A stretch of DNA of 45,927 bases from positions 1 through 45,927 of the forward strand of contig NZ_JAQFWQ010000053.1 in assembly GCF_027706725.1 (NCBI RefSeq), written 5' to 3'. Position numbers and translations under genes: made by a program. Under the pieces are notes generated by a model. It was not told the DNA's origin and did no database searches. It was given only the letters and a program-made list of their open reading frames with translations. Numbering within the stretch: the stretch's first letter is position 1; the number at the start of each line of letters is the position of its first letter. This DNA comes from Nocardiopsis endophytica (lineage in GTDB: Bacteria > Actinomycetota > Actinomycetes > Streptosporangiales > Streptosporangiaceae). This document shows positions 1-8,563 of this stretch, piece by piece.

Positions 1-103
1 GGCCGGAGCGGCACCGCCCCGAAGGGCACCTCCCGGAGCGGCGCCGCCCGCCCCGTCTCTCTCCCCGCCCGCCCGCCCGTCCCCGCCCCGGTCCAGGTCC
101 CGG

Positions 104-109
104 TAGGGT
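104..109 (+). promoter_or_regulatory. candidate -10 box for thyX
   Basis: TAGGGT lies about 60 bp before the thyX start, and this hexamer is a common actinobacterial -10 form. No convincing -35 is visible in the C-rich DNA upstream. The rest of positions 1-167 holds only C-rich low-complexity sequence. Confidence 0.3.
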
Positions 110-167
110 CGATGCGGCCCGGGGCGAGGCGGTCCCGCGGCGCGAGCGTTTGTCGAGGGGGAGCACG

Positions 168-968
168 ATGAAGCAGGTCGAGCCCGAGGTCCACCTGGTC
201 GCCAAGCCGCAGCTGGACTACGGCGAGGTGGCGGCCTACCTCGCCGACGTCGGCGGGGAGAAGTGGCTGGAGCGCTTCGACCGGGGAGAGCTCGACGCCC
301 ACCTCAACGACCCGCAGAACCTGGCCGAGTTCGCCGGGCGCCTGTGCTACCGCTCCTGGGAGCCGGGCCTGAACCCGAACGTGACCCGGGTGCGCACCGA
401 TCAGGACGCCTACCTGGCCAACATCCTGCGCAGCCTGCACGGGTCGGTGCTGGAGCACGTGAGCTTCAGCTTCGTGCTGCACAACGTGAGCCGCGTACTG
501 ACGCACGAGCTGATCCGGCACCGGCCGGGCGTGGCGGTCTCCCAGGAGTCGCTGCGCTTCGTGCGCCTGACGGATCTGCCGTTCTGGTTCCCCGAGTGGG
601 CCCAGGACGACCCGGAGCTGATGGAGCGCGCCACCGACATGCTGCGGCGCATGGAGGAGTTCCAGCTCTGGATGGCCGACCACTTCGCGCTCGACGAAGA
701 GGGCAAGAAGTTCGCGGACAAGAAGCACAAGACGTCGTTCATGCGCCGCTTCGCCCCGGAGGGCGTGGCGACCGGCCTGGTCTGGACGGCGAACGTGCGC
801 ACCCTGCGCCACGCCATCGAGGCCCGCACGGCCCCGGGCGCCGAGGAGGAGATCCGCCTCCTGTTCGGCAAGATCGCCGAGACGGTCCGCGAAGAGGCCC
901 CGTCCCTGTTCGGCGACTACACCGTCGACGAGGACGGCACGTGGATTCCAGAATGGCGCAAGGTCTGA
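168..968 (+). CDS. thyX: FAD-dependent thymidylate synthase
   Basis: This is a flavin-dependent thymidylate synthase of 266 residues. It methylates dUMP to dTMP in the cytoplasm using methylene-tetrahydrofolate, FAD and NADPH. The ThyX signature RHRPGVAVSQES follows the helix LTHELI. The more familiar signature has seven residues between RHR and the Ser, whereas here there are eight before the Ser of QES, so this belongs to a variant subgroup. The ATG at 168 is preferred over an upstream TTG at 150 because GAGGGGGAG sits just before it. A strong terminator follows directly, so the gene appears to be its own unit. Family assignment is firm; the subgroup reading is by eye. Confidence 0.95.
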   Translation: MKQVEPEVHLVAKPQLDYGEVAAYLADVGGEKWLERFDRGELDAHLNDPQNLAEFAGRLCYRSWEPGLNPNVTRVRTDQDAYLANILRSLHGSVLEHVSFSFVLHNVSRVLTHELIRHRPGVAVSQESLRFVRLTDLPFWFPEWAQDDPELMERATDMLRRMEEFQLWMADHFALDEEGKKFADKKHKTSFMRRFAPEGVATGLVWTANVRTLRHAIEARTAPGAEEEIRLLFGKIAETVREEAPSLFGDYTVDEDGTWIPEWRKV

Positions 969-984
969 CCCCCGCCTGAACAAC

Positions 985-1020
985 GACCAGCGCGGGAGGC
1001 CCACGCCTCCCGCCTTGGTC
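985..1020 (+). terminator. thyX terminator hairpin
   Basis: A 9-bp perfect stem, GCGGGAGGC (992-1000) and GCCTCCCGC (1005-1013), has a CCAC loop. It is extended outward by GACCA/TTGGTC pairing. It starts 17 bp after the thyX stop. Confidence 0.8.
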
Positions 1021-1497
1021 TGCGGCCGGTTCGGCGGCGGGGCCTCTTGGAAGCGACGGGAGCAGGTCGTGGACGCGTTCGCCGCTGAATTCCTCCTGCC
1101 CAGTGCCAAAGCGCGTGAAGCCGTCGGTGCGATGGCGATGGACGATGGGAGGACGGCGGACCGCGAGAGGGAGGCGGTCCGGCGGCGACTCGTCGCGCTG
1201 TCCGCGGCATATGGCGTTTCGTGGAATCTGACTCTCGACCAGATTCAGGACATCAGGCTCCTTGGGGAGGACGTCCTGCGTTGGCTGCGTGAGCGCACGC
1301 CCACGAATGCGGAGTTCAAGGAGGCATTGGGGCGGCGTCCCCAGCCCGACCTGGCATCGATGCGGGTTTCGCCGCGCTTTGCGACGGCGGTGATGGCGGC
1401 CCACCGGGAACACATGATCACGCGTCACCGTGCGTTGGAAATGATGCGAGGCCAGATCACCGACGGCGATCTGGGTGAGGGATGGAGAGAGGCATAG
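1015..1497 (+). pseudogene. ImmA/IrrE-like gene remnant (C-terminal part)
   Basis: The readable frame contains EQVVDAFAAEFLLPSAKA about 18 residues in. This is the region that follows the HExxH zinc site in ImmA/IrrE metallopeptidase-like proteins. The HExxH helix and everything before it are missing, and the open frame begins inside the thyX terminator with only a poor TTG start. The remaining ~140 residues look like the helical C-terminal part of antitoxin-type ImmA proteins. The frame runs 16 bp into a PIN-like frame at 1482. The likely reading is a decayed toxin-antitoxin or phage-defence pair. A short functional protein cannot be excluded. Confidence 0.55.
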
Positions 1498-1787
1498 AGA
1501 GTTGTCATGCCCTCGAACGACTTCTCTTCGACACATCTCTACTGCTGCAATCGGCCTTGGCGGACCGGATAGATGTGCTGGCGAGCCTTGTCGCCGACTC
1601 GAGATGCATGATGACCAACGCCGTCGTCCATGAGACGCCCGAAAGGGTTTCATCTCCTCTGTTCGTCCGGTGGATTCGCAATCTGGTGTTGCCGGAAAGG
1701 GCTCCTCGAGTAGTGGGCGGCCGCGGAGGGGCCGCCCGGCGGGAAGGCGGTCTTCCTCGTGGCGAACGGCCCTCTCGGGGCGGATGA
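1482..1787 (+). pseudogene. PIN-like domain gene remnant
   Basis: The first ~45 residues carry LLFDTSLLLQSALADRIDVL and, about 20 residues further, TNAVVHE. This matches the first metal-binding Asp and the next acidic strand of PIN-fold RNases. After about position 1690 the frame becomes Gly/Arg-rich out-of-frame-like sequence, and the distal catalytic acids of a PIN domain are absent. The ATG at 1482 overlaps the preceding ImmA/IrrE-like frame by 16 bp, a typical antitoxin-toxin layout. The gene is read as truncated. PIN identity rests on a short motif only. Confidence 0.5.
1715..1737 (+). terminator. hairpin after the PIN-like remnant
   Basis: GGGCGGCC (1715-1722) pairs with GGCCGCCC (1730-1737) across a 7-nt loop. 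It lies inside the decayed end of the PIN-like frame, which supports that frame having lost coding function there. Confidence 0.4.
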
Positions 1788-2029
1788 GTCCTCCCGGCCG
1801 GATCCGGACGTGGCGGGGTCGCTCCAGGCTCCGCACGATCAGTGGGCGCGACTGCCACATCCGGCCACCCGTGGGGGAAACGGCGGGGCGGGGCGGGTGG
1901 GCTTGCTAGCGTTTGGCTTCTCCGGTGGGCGCCGTCGTGGTCACCGGGGTCGTGGACGCCAGAGCAAGGACCCGACGCGGACGCCGAAAGAGAACATGCC
2001 CCCCACAGCCACTCCTCCAGGTGCGCCCC
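1788..2029 (+). promoter_or_regulatory. Cmr operon upstream region
   Basis: This noncoding stretch of about 240 bp precedes cas10. GCTAGCGTTT at about 1905-1914 contains TAGCGT, a possible -10. No repeat-spacer structure is present, so no CRISPR leader or array lies here. Confidence 0.3.
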
Positions 2030-3895
2030 ATGACCGGACGTGACCTCGTCGTCGTCGCCCTCGCGGGGGTGCAGCGCTACATCGAGGAGTCCCGCACCAC
2101 CACCGACCTGCGGTCGGGGAGCCAGATCATCGCCGGGCTCGCCGCCGCCGGTGTCGAGTGCCTGGCCGGGGACGAGCGCCTGGACGCCCGCATCGTCTTC
2201 CCCGTCGAGGGCCGCGCCCGCGGGGCCGAGGACGGGATGCCCAACCGCATCGTCGCCCTCGTCGCCGCCGGGGCGGGACCGCAGGCCGCCGAGCAGGTGC
2301 GCGACCACCTCGACGGGGTGTGGGCCCACTGGGTCGGCCAGGTCTTCGGAGAGGACGACGGCAGGCGCGCCGGAGGAGAGCTGGACACACCCGGCTGGCC
2401 CGTCGTCCAGTGGGTGAGCGTCCCTGCCGAGGCCGGCGGGTACGCCGCCCAGTGGCACCAGGCGCAGCGGGTGCTCGCCGGACGCAAGAACATCCGCGAC
2501 TTCGCCCAGCCCCTCGATGCCGCCCGGCCGCTGTGCACGCTCTCGCCCCGCTGGCGGTCGGTCCCGCCCCCTCGGCGCGCCCCCGAGCACATGAGGAGCG
2601 AGGACCTCTCCGTCCCGAGCTGGGTCAAGCGCCTGTGGCACCGGCGCGGCGACAAGCAGAAGGGCTTCCCCTCCACCAAGGGGATCGCCTCGGCCCACTA
2701 CCGCGCCGAGGTCCTGCGTCGGTGGGACGAGGAGGGGATCGCGGAGGCGGTCGCGGAGCTCAAGGACTGCGTCGACCAGGTCGACAGGGACGACATCTCC
2801 GAAGCGGCCCTGCCCGGTCTGCCCGACGACGTCAAGAAGGCCGGATCCGGCGACCCGGTCGCCGACTGGTTCCGGGGGCGGGGCGCGCAGTGGGTCTACC
2901 CGGGCGTGTGGCACCTCGACTCGCTCGCGCACCGGTTCGGCGTCACGGACGATGACGGCGGCTTCGAGACGGCGGTAGGGCTGGGGGCGATGGCCTCCAA
3001 GGAGCTGGCGCGCGCGGGCGAACGGGCCGGTCTGGCACCCCCCTCCCCGCACCTCGCCGTGCTCGTCCAGGACCTCGACTCCATGGGGAACTTCCTGTCA
3101 GGCAGGGGCCGAGGCCAGGACGGCAAATTCTTGGAGGTCACGGCGGAGGAGCACGGCCGGATCTCCCGCATGCTGTCCGAGGTCGCCGCCGAGCAGCGCT
3201 CCGCCGTCGAGAAGGCCCTCGGCACGGTCGTCTACGCCGGCGGCGACGACCTCCTGGCGCTCGTCCCCGCCTCCCACGCCCTCGACGTGGCGCGCGCCTG
3301 CCACGACACCGTCCGTGCCCCGCTGCCCACCGCCAGCACCGGGCTGCTCTTCTTCCACCACGACTCCTCGCTCCGCGAGGCCTTGCACCGCGCACATGAA
3401 CTCCTCGAGGAGGCCAAGCGGCGCAAGGCCGAAGCGGGCAAGGAGGGCAAGCACGGCCTGGGCATCGGCTACATCCGCAACAGCGGCGCGCACGCCGACT
3501 GCGTCGTCGGCTGGGCGGACGGCGCCCCGCCCGAGGACGCCCTGCGGGTCTTCACGCCCCAGGGCGACCGCGCCCGCATCCGCCTCTCGCCCCGGCTCCT
3601 GGCCGACCTCATCGCCGAGCGGGCCCAGCTGGACGGAAGCGCCGACGGCACCGGGGAAGACCACCATCCACTGCCGCGCGAAATCGCCCAAGCCGAGATG
3701 TGCCGCCTGGTCGAGCGCCACACGACCATCGCCCCGCCGCCCGGCGGCAGCGCCGACCCGCAGGCCGACAAGAAGCTGAAGCAGGCCTTCGCGCGCGACG
3801 CCGTGGCCGCCCTCGCGCGCTTGGCCCCCGGGACGCGTCTGCTCGACGAGGACGCCGTGCGCGTGGCCGTCTTCCTCCGCCAGGAGGTGCTGTGA
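2030..3895 (+). CDS. cas10: type III-B CRISPR Cas10 (Cmr2), GGDD cyclase, no HD domain
   Basis: This 621-residue protein is the large subunit of a Cmr complex. It opens directly with the Palm1-like strand (LVVVALAGVQRYIEESRTT, from residue 5), so the N-terminal HD nuclease domain found in many Cas10 proteins is absent. The Palm2 domain has DLDSMG at about residue 348 and GGDD at 404-407, the motif that makes cyclic oligoadenylates from ATP on target RNA binding. A Cmr2-type segment with FPSTKGIASAHYRAEVL lies near residue 220. The ATG at 2030 was chosen because the 39 residues before it are Arg-rich junk. It overlaps cmr3 by GTGA. Signalling without DNase activity is inferred from intact GGDD and missing HD. 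Confidence 0.93.
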   Translation: MTGRDLVVVALAGVQRYIEESRTTTDLRSGSQIIAGLAAAGVECLAGDERLDARIVFPVEGRARGAEDGMPNRIVALVAAGAGPQAAEQVRDHLDGVWAHWVGQVFGEDDGRRAGGELDTPGWPVVQWVSVPAEAGGYAAQWHQAQRVLAGRKNIRDFAQPLDAARPLCTLSPRWRSVPPPRRAPEHMRSEDLSVPSWVKRLWHRRGDKQKGFPSTKGIASAHYRAEVLRRWDEEGIAEAVAELKDCVDQVDRDDISEAALPGLPDDVKKAGSGDPVADWFRGRGAQWVYPGVWHLDSLAHRFGVTDDDGGFETAVGLGAMASKELARAGERAGLAPPSPHLAVLVQDLDSMGNFLSGRGRGQDGKFLEVTAEEHGRISRMLSEVAAEQRSAVEKALGTVVYAGGDDLLALVPASHALDVARACHDTVRAPLPTASTGLLFFHHDSSLREALHRAHELLEEAKRRKAEAGKEGKHGLGIGYIRNSGAHADCVVGWADGAPPEDALRVFTPQGDRARIRLSPRLLADLIAERAQLDGSADGTGEDHHPLPREIAQAEMCRLVERHTTIAPPPGGSADPQADKKLKQAFARDAVAALARLAPGTRLLDEDAVRVAVFLRQEVL

Positions 3896-5082
3896 ACGCA
3901 CATCCATCCCGCCCGCCCGTGACCGACCGCTGGCTGGTCGTGCAGCCCCACGACACCGTGCAGGTGCGGGACGGGCGCTCCTTCGACGCCGGAACCGGCG
4001 GCATCGCCCACAGCGTGCGCCCATGGCCCTCCACCATCGCCGGGGCCCTGACCGCCGCCCTGGGCGGCGAGGATCCGCAGAGCGTGCGCGGCCCCGTCCT
4101 CGTACGGGAGACGGGCGACGGGTGGCGGCCCTACTTCCCCGCCCCCATGGACCTGCACACCGACCCCGAGCGCACAAAGGTCTGGCGCATGTTCCTGCCG
4201 GGCGGTCCGGACGCGGAGCCCGGCGCGGGCCCCGGAACGGCCCTCGGAACGGCCCCCGGCGGGGGCGGAGCGGCACCGGTGACCGACCTCCACCGCACCG
4301 CGGAGGCGGACGGCATCGCCGGCCTGCGCCTGCCCGCCCTCCCGGACGATGCGGAGGACGAGGACCGGAGAACCGAGTCCTGCGACGCGCTCCTCCCCGG
4401 ACGGACCCTCCAGGACTACCTCCACGGGACCCTGGTCGCCCCAGGGAGCGCCACGTCCTACGACGAGCTCGACGCGGTCGACGACCCGGTCGTCCCCGAG
4501 CCGCGCACCGGCATCGGCCTGGACCCGCGCACGCGCACCGTCCGCAACGGGATGCTCTACCGCACCACGCACATGCGCCTGCAGCAGGGGTGGGCCTTCG
4601 CCGCGCACGTGACGCCCCGGCCCGAGCAGCAGCGCCAGGTCGACATCGGCCCGCCCGACCCGGTGCAGTTCGGCGGGCTGGCCCGCATGGCCGACGTCGA
4701 CCCGGCCCCGGGCGCCGACTGGCCCCGGGCCCCCGCGCGCTTCCCCGGCGGTCGTGTCCTCCTCTACGTCGCCACCCCGGCCCTGTGGCCCCGGGGGTGG
4801 CACCCCGAGCCGCCCCCAGGAGCCGAACTCGTCTCGGCCGTGGTGGGCGACCCCGTGGCGGTCGCCTCCGCCTCGCCCAAGCGCGGCCCCGAGGGCTTCT
4901 GGAACACGCGGGTGCTCGCCTGGGCCGTCCCGCCCGGGTCGGTCTACCTGCTGCGCTTCCCCGGCGAGGACGAGGCCGCCGCCTGGGCCGCCGAGCACCA
5001 CGCCCGCGCGCTCGGCCCGCCCGCACGGGAGCGCATGGACACCGCGGGCTTCGGAGTCGTCCTGACCGGAGTGTGGTCGTGA
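3892..5082 (+). CDS. cmr3: type III-B RAMP protein Cmr3
   Basis: This 396-residue RAMP-fold subunit binds the 5-prime tag end of crRNA next to Cas10. The N-terminus VVQPHDTVQVRDGRSF, followed by WPSTIAGALTAAL, is the Cmr3/Cas5-like signature (sugar-phosphate-binding first strand, then the xPSTxxGAxxxAL helix). The GTG at 3892 overlaps the cas10 stop (GTGA) and has AGGAGG immediately upstream. GTG 3919 is a weaker alternative. A Gly/Ala/Pro-rich loop at about residues 105-130 is a lineage-specific insertion. The stop overlaps the start of cmr4, so translation is probably coupled. Confidence 0.9.
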   Translation: MNAHPSRPPVTDRWLVVQPHDTVQVRDGRSFDAGTGGIAHSVRPWPSTIAGALTAALGGEDPQSVRGPVLVRETGDGWRPYFPAPMDLHTDPERTKVWRMFLPGGPDAEPGAGPGTALGTAPGGGGAAPVTDLHRTAEADGIAGLRLPALPDDAEDEDRRTESCDALLPGRTLQDYLHGTLVAPGSATSYDELDAVDDPVVPEPRTGIGLDPRTRTVRNGMLYRTTHMRLQQGWAFAAHVTPRPEQQRQVDIGPPDPVQFGGLARMADVDPAPGADWPRAPARFPGGRVLLYVATPALWPRGWHPEPPPGAELVSAVVGDPVAVASASPKRGPEGFWNTRVLAWAVPPGSVYLLRFPGEDEAAAWAAEHHARALGPPARERMDTAGFGVVLTGVWS

Positions 5083-6020
5083 GAACGTATCTGCTCTACC
5101 TGTACACCGAATCGCCCCTGCACGCCGGGGGAGCCGAGGCCGACGGCTCGGTCGACCTGCCCATCCAGCGCGAGGCGGCGACCGGCTACCCCCTCGTGTG
5201 GGGCCAGAGCCTCAAGGGCGCGCTCCGGCAGGCCGCCTACGACGCGGGCTGGGGGGACAGGCGGGAGGGCGCCCCCGGCGGCGGAACCCTCCTGGACGAG
5301 CTCTTCGGCCGCGCCACCTCCGGCGACGACGACGGCCCCGGCGTCAACGCCAACGCGGGCCGCCTGGTGGTGGGCGACGCCCAGCTCCTCGCCGTCCCCG
5401 TGCCCACCCTCAAGGAGACCTTCGCCTGGGCCACCTCGGCACTGGCGCTCAGCCGCCTGGCCCGCAAGCACGCCCGCGTCCGCGACGACCGCGGCACCCG
5501 CCCCTTCCCCGCCGTGCCCGACGGCGGCGGCGTCTGCGCCAAGGACAAGTGGGAGGACGCCCGGCAGGTGCTCGGCCCGTGCGTGCTGCCGGTGCGCGGC
5601 GCCGAGAAGGGCGGGCCCGACCCGGTGGCCGAGTGGGCCGACCTCATCGCCCGCGAGGGCATCGGCGACGAACCGTTCTTCGCCCCCTTCGCGAGCAAGC
5701 TGCGCGAGGACCTCATCGTGGTCGACGAGACGGTCATGGGCCAGCTCCTCAGGGAGTGCATCGAGCATTCGGTCCGGGTGCAGCTCGACCCCAAGCGCAA
5801 GACCGTTGCGCATGGCCCCTTCACCAGTGAGTACCTGCCTGCAGAGACGCTCCTGGTCTCGGTGCTGACCCTGCGCGACGACGGCGCGGCCTCCGGCGGG
5901 CTGCCCGACCGGGTCGACGAGCTCCTCGACGGCCGGGTCCTGCAGGTCGGCGGCGACGAGACCCTGGGCAAGGGCCTGGTGTGGACCCGGCTGGTCAAGG
6001 AGGAGGGGGACGCCAGGTGA
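5079..6020 (+). CDS. cmr4: type III-B backbone RNase Cmr4
   Basis: This 313-residue RAMP subunit forms the Cmr backbone filament and cuts target RNA at 6-nt intervals. The start SPLHAGGAEADGSVDLPIQRE is the classic Cmr4 N-terminus. Counting from the GTG start, the Asp before LPIQRE is residue 26, the same number as the catalytic Asp of archaeal Cmr4, so target RNA cleavage is probably intact. GQSLKGALRQAAY is the RAMP glycine/lysine helix. The GTG at 5079 overlaps the cmr3 stop, and the end overlaps cmr5, again by GTGA. Confidence 0.93.
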   Translation: MRTYLLYLYTESPLHAGGAEADGSVDLPIQREAATGYPLVWGQSLKGALRQAAYDAGWGDRREGAPGGGTLLDELFGRATSGDDDGPGVNANAGRLVVGDAQLLAVPVPTLKETFAWATSALALSRLARKHARVRDDRGTRPFPAVPDGGGVCAKDKWEDARQVLGPCVLPVRGAEKGGPDPVAEWADLIAREGIGDEPFFAPFASKLREDLIVVDETVMGQLLRECIEHSVRVQLDPKRKTVAHGPFTSEYLPAETLLVSVLTLRDDGAASGGLPDRVDELLDGRVLQVGGDETLGKGLVWTRLVKEEGDAR

Positions 6021-6439
6021 GCGGCGCCGTGCGCATCGACCAGGAGCTGGCCTCCATCGCCTACGAGATCCTCCCGGAGAGGGTGACCAAGGAGGTCCGC
6101 ACCCGCATGCGGCAGCTCCCCTCGCGCCTCAGAGGCGGGGGACTGGCCGCGACCTACGCGTTCATCTGCGCCCGCGCCAACGACTCCAAGGCCGAGCTGG
6201 GGCAGGCCTACGGTCTCCTCGCCGACAAGATCGCCCAGCGCCTCGCGGACCAGCGCATCCTCGGCAAGGCGGGCGACACCATGACCCGTCAGCAGTGCCT
6301 GAGGCACCTGGCCGAGGCGACCCCGATCGAGTACGCGCGCGCCTCCGCGGAGATCGACGCCCTGGCCATCTGGCTCTCCCGCCTCTCCGACGCGCTGTCG
6401 GACCGCTCCGAGGACGGAGGCGCCGATGCCCAGGGATAG
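6017..6439 (+). CDS. cmr5: type III-B small subunit Cmr5
   Basis: This 140-residue, almost entirely helical protein is the Cmr small subunit that lines the target-RNA groove. It contains RMRQLPSRLRGGGLAATYAFI and a later LAIWLSRLSDAL helix, consistent with the Cmr5 four-helix fold. The GTG at 6017 overlaps the cmr4 stop. The open frame extends 12 codons upstream, but that extension lies inside cmr4. The end overlaps the start of cmr6 by 14 bp. Assignment rests on size, fold and position between cmr4 and cmr6. Confidence 0.88.
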   Translation: MSGAVRIDQELASIAYEILPERVTKEVRTRMRQLPSRLRGGGLAATYAFICARANDSKAELGQAYGLLADKIAQRLADQRILGKAGDTMTRQQCLRHLAEATPIEYARASAEIDALAIWLSRLSDALSDRSEDGGADAQG

Positions 6440-7565
6440 GCGCACCCCCGGCGCGGGCGCGCGCGGCGGCGCGGTCGAGGAGAAGGTCCACCGTTTCCCC
6501 GCCTACGGCCCGCTGGGCGCACGCGTGCGGGTCGAACGCCGCACCCCGGTCGACGACAAGGGCAAGGAGGGCCGCCCCTATCCGCTCCTCAGGGACGGCG
6601 AGGGCGACGTCGACAGGACCGCCAACGCCCTCGTCCTCCTGCAGCGGCTGGCGTTCGAGAAGGAGGACGACGACCAGAAGCTCAAGGTCGCCGAGGCGCG
6701 GGGGCTGCTCAACGCGTGGGCGGCCGCCTCATGGCTCGGGCAGGGCAATGCCGGGCTCCTCAAGGGGGCGCTGGCGCGTCGGCACGCCTTCGTCGAGCAC
6801 TGGAGGGCGCGGGAGGAGCCCCGGAGGTACGCCGAACGGCTGGAACTGGTGCCCGAGTGGCGCATCGTCACCGGCGTGGGCCTGCAGTACGGCGAGCTGG
6901 AGAGCGGCCTGGCGATGCACGGCACCTACGGGTGGCCGGTGATCCCCGCCTCGACCCTCAAGGGCGTGGCGGGCGAGGGCGCCCGCATCGCGGAGCGGGA
7001 GTTGGAGGCGGAGCTGGAGGCGCGGGACGCGGAGGCGGAGGAGAGGGCGGACCGGATCTCCGCCTTCCGCGAGGAGGTCCGCCGGATCCTCGGCGACCCC
7101 CGCCCGGGCGCGGCCCCCGCGGCCGACGGCGAAGGCCCCCAAGGCAGGGGAAGCGTCCGCTTCCTGGACGCCCTGCCCGGCGAGAAGGGGGTGAAGGTGT
7201 ACGACGACGTCATCACCCCCCACCAGCAGCCCTATTACACCGACACCATGCCCGGCGACGGCGGCCCCGCCGCACCGCGCCCGCCCGCCGAGCACCACAA
7301 CCCGGTGCCCGTGCCCTTCCTGTCGGTCAGCGGCACGTTCCACGTGGACCTGCTCGGCGACGACGAGGGGGACCTGCGCACCGCCGCCGAGTGGCTGGAG
7401 CGCGCCGGGGACGAGAGCGGCATCGGCGGCCGGACCACCGCCGGGTACGGGTATTTCACGTGCCGACCGGCCCCCGGCCCCGCCGCAGGAGGATCCGCCG
7501 GGGGAGGAGCCGCAGGAGGGGGAGAGGACGAGCGGCCGCGGAGGAAGAAGGGGAAGCGGAAGTGA
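6426..7565 (+). CDS. cmr6: type III-B RAMP protein Cmr6
   Basis: This 379-residue RAMP subunit caps the 3-prime end of the Cmr filament. The diagnostic stretch is VTGVGLQYGELESGLAMHGTYGWPVIPASTLKGVAGEGARIAE near residues 140-185, combining the family metal/ligand strand with the S-x-LKG helix. A second RAMP feature, GGRTTAGYGYF, is near residue 345. The ATG at 6426 has GGAGG upstream and overlaps cmr5. The C-terminal ~30 residues are Gly/Ala-rich and end in RKKGKRK, a basic tail not needed for the fold. The stop overlaps the next gene by GTGA. Confidence 0.9.
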   Translation: MPRDRRTPGAGARGGAVEEKVHRFPAYGPLGARVRVERRTPVDDKGKEGRPYPLLRDGEGDVDRTANALVLLQRLAFEKEDDDQKLKVAEARGLLNAWAAASWLGQGNAGLLKGALARRHAFVEHWRAREEPRRYAERLELVPEWRIVTGVGLQYGELESGLAMHGTYGWPVIPASTLKGVAGEGARIAERELEAELEARDAEAEERADRISAFREEVRRILGDPRPGAAPAADGEGPQGRGSVRFLDALPGEKGVKVYDDVITPHQQPYYTDTMPGDGGPAAPRPPAEHHNPVPVPFLSVSGTFHVDLLGDDEGDLRTAAEWLERAGDESGIGGRTTAGYGYFTCRPAPGPAAGGSAGGGAAGGGEDERPRRKKGKRK

Positions 7566-8563
7566 CCGGCACCGGGACCGTGCACATCTTCAGCGTCGGC
7601 CTCAGCCTGTTCGGCAACCTCAGGGCGGAACCGGCCGCGATGGCCGAGCGGCACCGGCTCGCCCCCGAGGTCGCCGAGAGCGTCCACGCCCAGAGGGGAC
7701 GCCTGCGGGCCGATGAGCACTCCGGCGACCGCGACCGGCAGGCCGAGTCGCTGTCCCGGGCCGTGGCGGAGGGCGATGAGGCCCACGCCGAATTCGCCGC
7801 GCTGCTCCGCGAGGTGCGCGTGGAGGAGTGGAAGCCGGGCCTGAGCGCCGAACTGTCCGCGCTGGCCGCCTACCTGGGGCGCGCGGACGACGGGCAGGGC
7901 AAGGGCATGTGCGCCCTTCCCGCCGAGGACACGGCGGTGCTCATCGCCAGCGACACCGGCCCCGGGCTGCGGGCCGCCCTGGTCAACGCCGCCGCCATGG
8001 CCGCCGGCGACCTCGGGCGCGTCCACTACCTACACGACCCGTCCGACGCCGTGGACTCCCTGGACGGCGAGGTCGTCATCGTCCGCGTCCCGGGGCTCGA
8101 CGCCGGGGACACGGCGGGCTTCATCGAGGCCATGCGCAACCTCGGCGGGGTGGGACGGGGCGTGCGGCGCCTGGTCGAACGCGCCGAGGCCCGCGGCGCC
8201 GGTGAGCGGGTGGTCCGCTTCCACACCTCGGGCGGGTTCAAGGGGGCGCTGCCGTTCGTGCTCGGGATGGCCGAGGCGCTGCGCAGCATCCTCGGTCCCC
8301 GCATGGTGAAGGCGTACGCCGTGCACGAGCTCAGCTCCGGCAGCGCGGTCGAACTGCCGCTGCGGTCGTTCCACAGGGAGTTCCTGGCGCGCCAGTTCAA
8401 GGGCGTCGAACGGGGGGAGGGGGTCTTCAGGACGGAGCCGCCCGACGGGAAGCCCCTGCAGGGCTTCGCCTACGACTTCGACGGCGACCGGCAGGAGTGG
8501 CGTCTGACCCCGTTCGGGTACGCGCTGAACGAGATGATCCCCGAGGCTACGAAAGTGCCATGA
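7562..8563 (+). CDS. CARF-like CRISPR accessory protein (APE2256-type)
   Basis: This 333-residue protein sits inside the Cmr operon and overlaps both neighbours (GTGA with cmr6, ATGA with the membrane-protein gene). The N-terminus HIFSVGLSLFGN (residues 8-19) resembles the vGtSLl-N opening of CARF/Rossmann proteins of the Cas_APE2256 group. HTSGGFKGALPFVLGMAEAL (221-240) matches their second signature, the TGGFK loop that lines the cyclic-oligoadenylate pocket. The C-terminus contains RLTPFGYALNEM, a winged-helix-like end. No HEPN, PD-(D/E)xK, NYN or membrane segment is recognisable, so the protein looks like a sensor without its own obvious effector. It could instead be a ring nuclease. Ligand and output are inference. 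Confidence 0.7.
   Translation: MTGTGTVHIFSVGLSLFGNLRAEPAAMAERHRLAPEVAESVHAQRGRLRADEHSGDRDRQAESLSRAVAEGDEAHAEFAALLREVRVEEWKPGLSAELSALAAYLGRADDGQGKGMCALPAEDTAVLIASDTGPGLRAALVNAAAMAAGDLGRVHYLHDPSDAVDSLDGEVVIVRVPGLDAGDTAGFIEAMRNLGGVGRGVRRLVERAEARGAGERVVRFHTSGGFKGALPFVLGMAEALRSILGPRMVKAYAVHELSSGSAVELPLRSFHREFLARQFKGVERGEGVFRTEPPDGKPLQGFAYDFDGDRQEWRLTPFGYALNEMIPEATKVP

Noticed and set aside
8207-8224. RVVRFH in the CARF-like protein as a HEPN RxxxxH motif
   Set aside because: It lies inside the TSGGFK ligand-loop region of the CARF-like domain and is not in a helical C-terminal domain, so a HEPN RNase is not supported.
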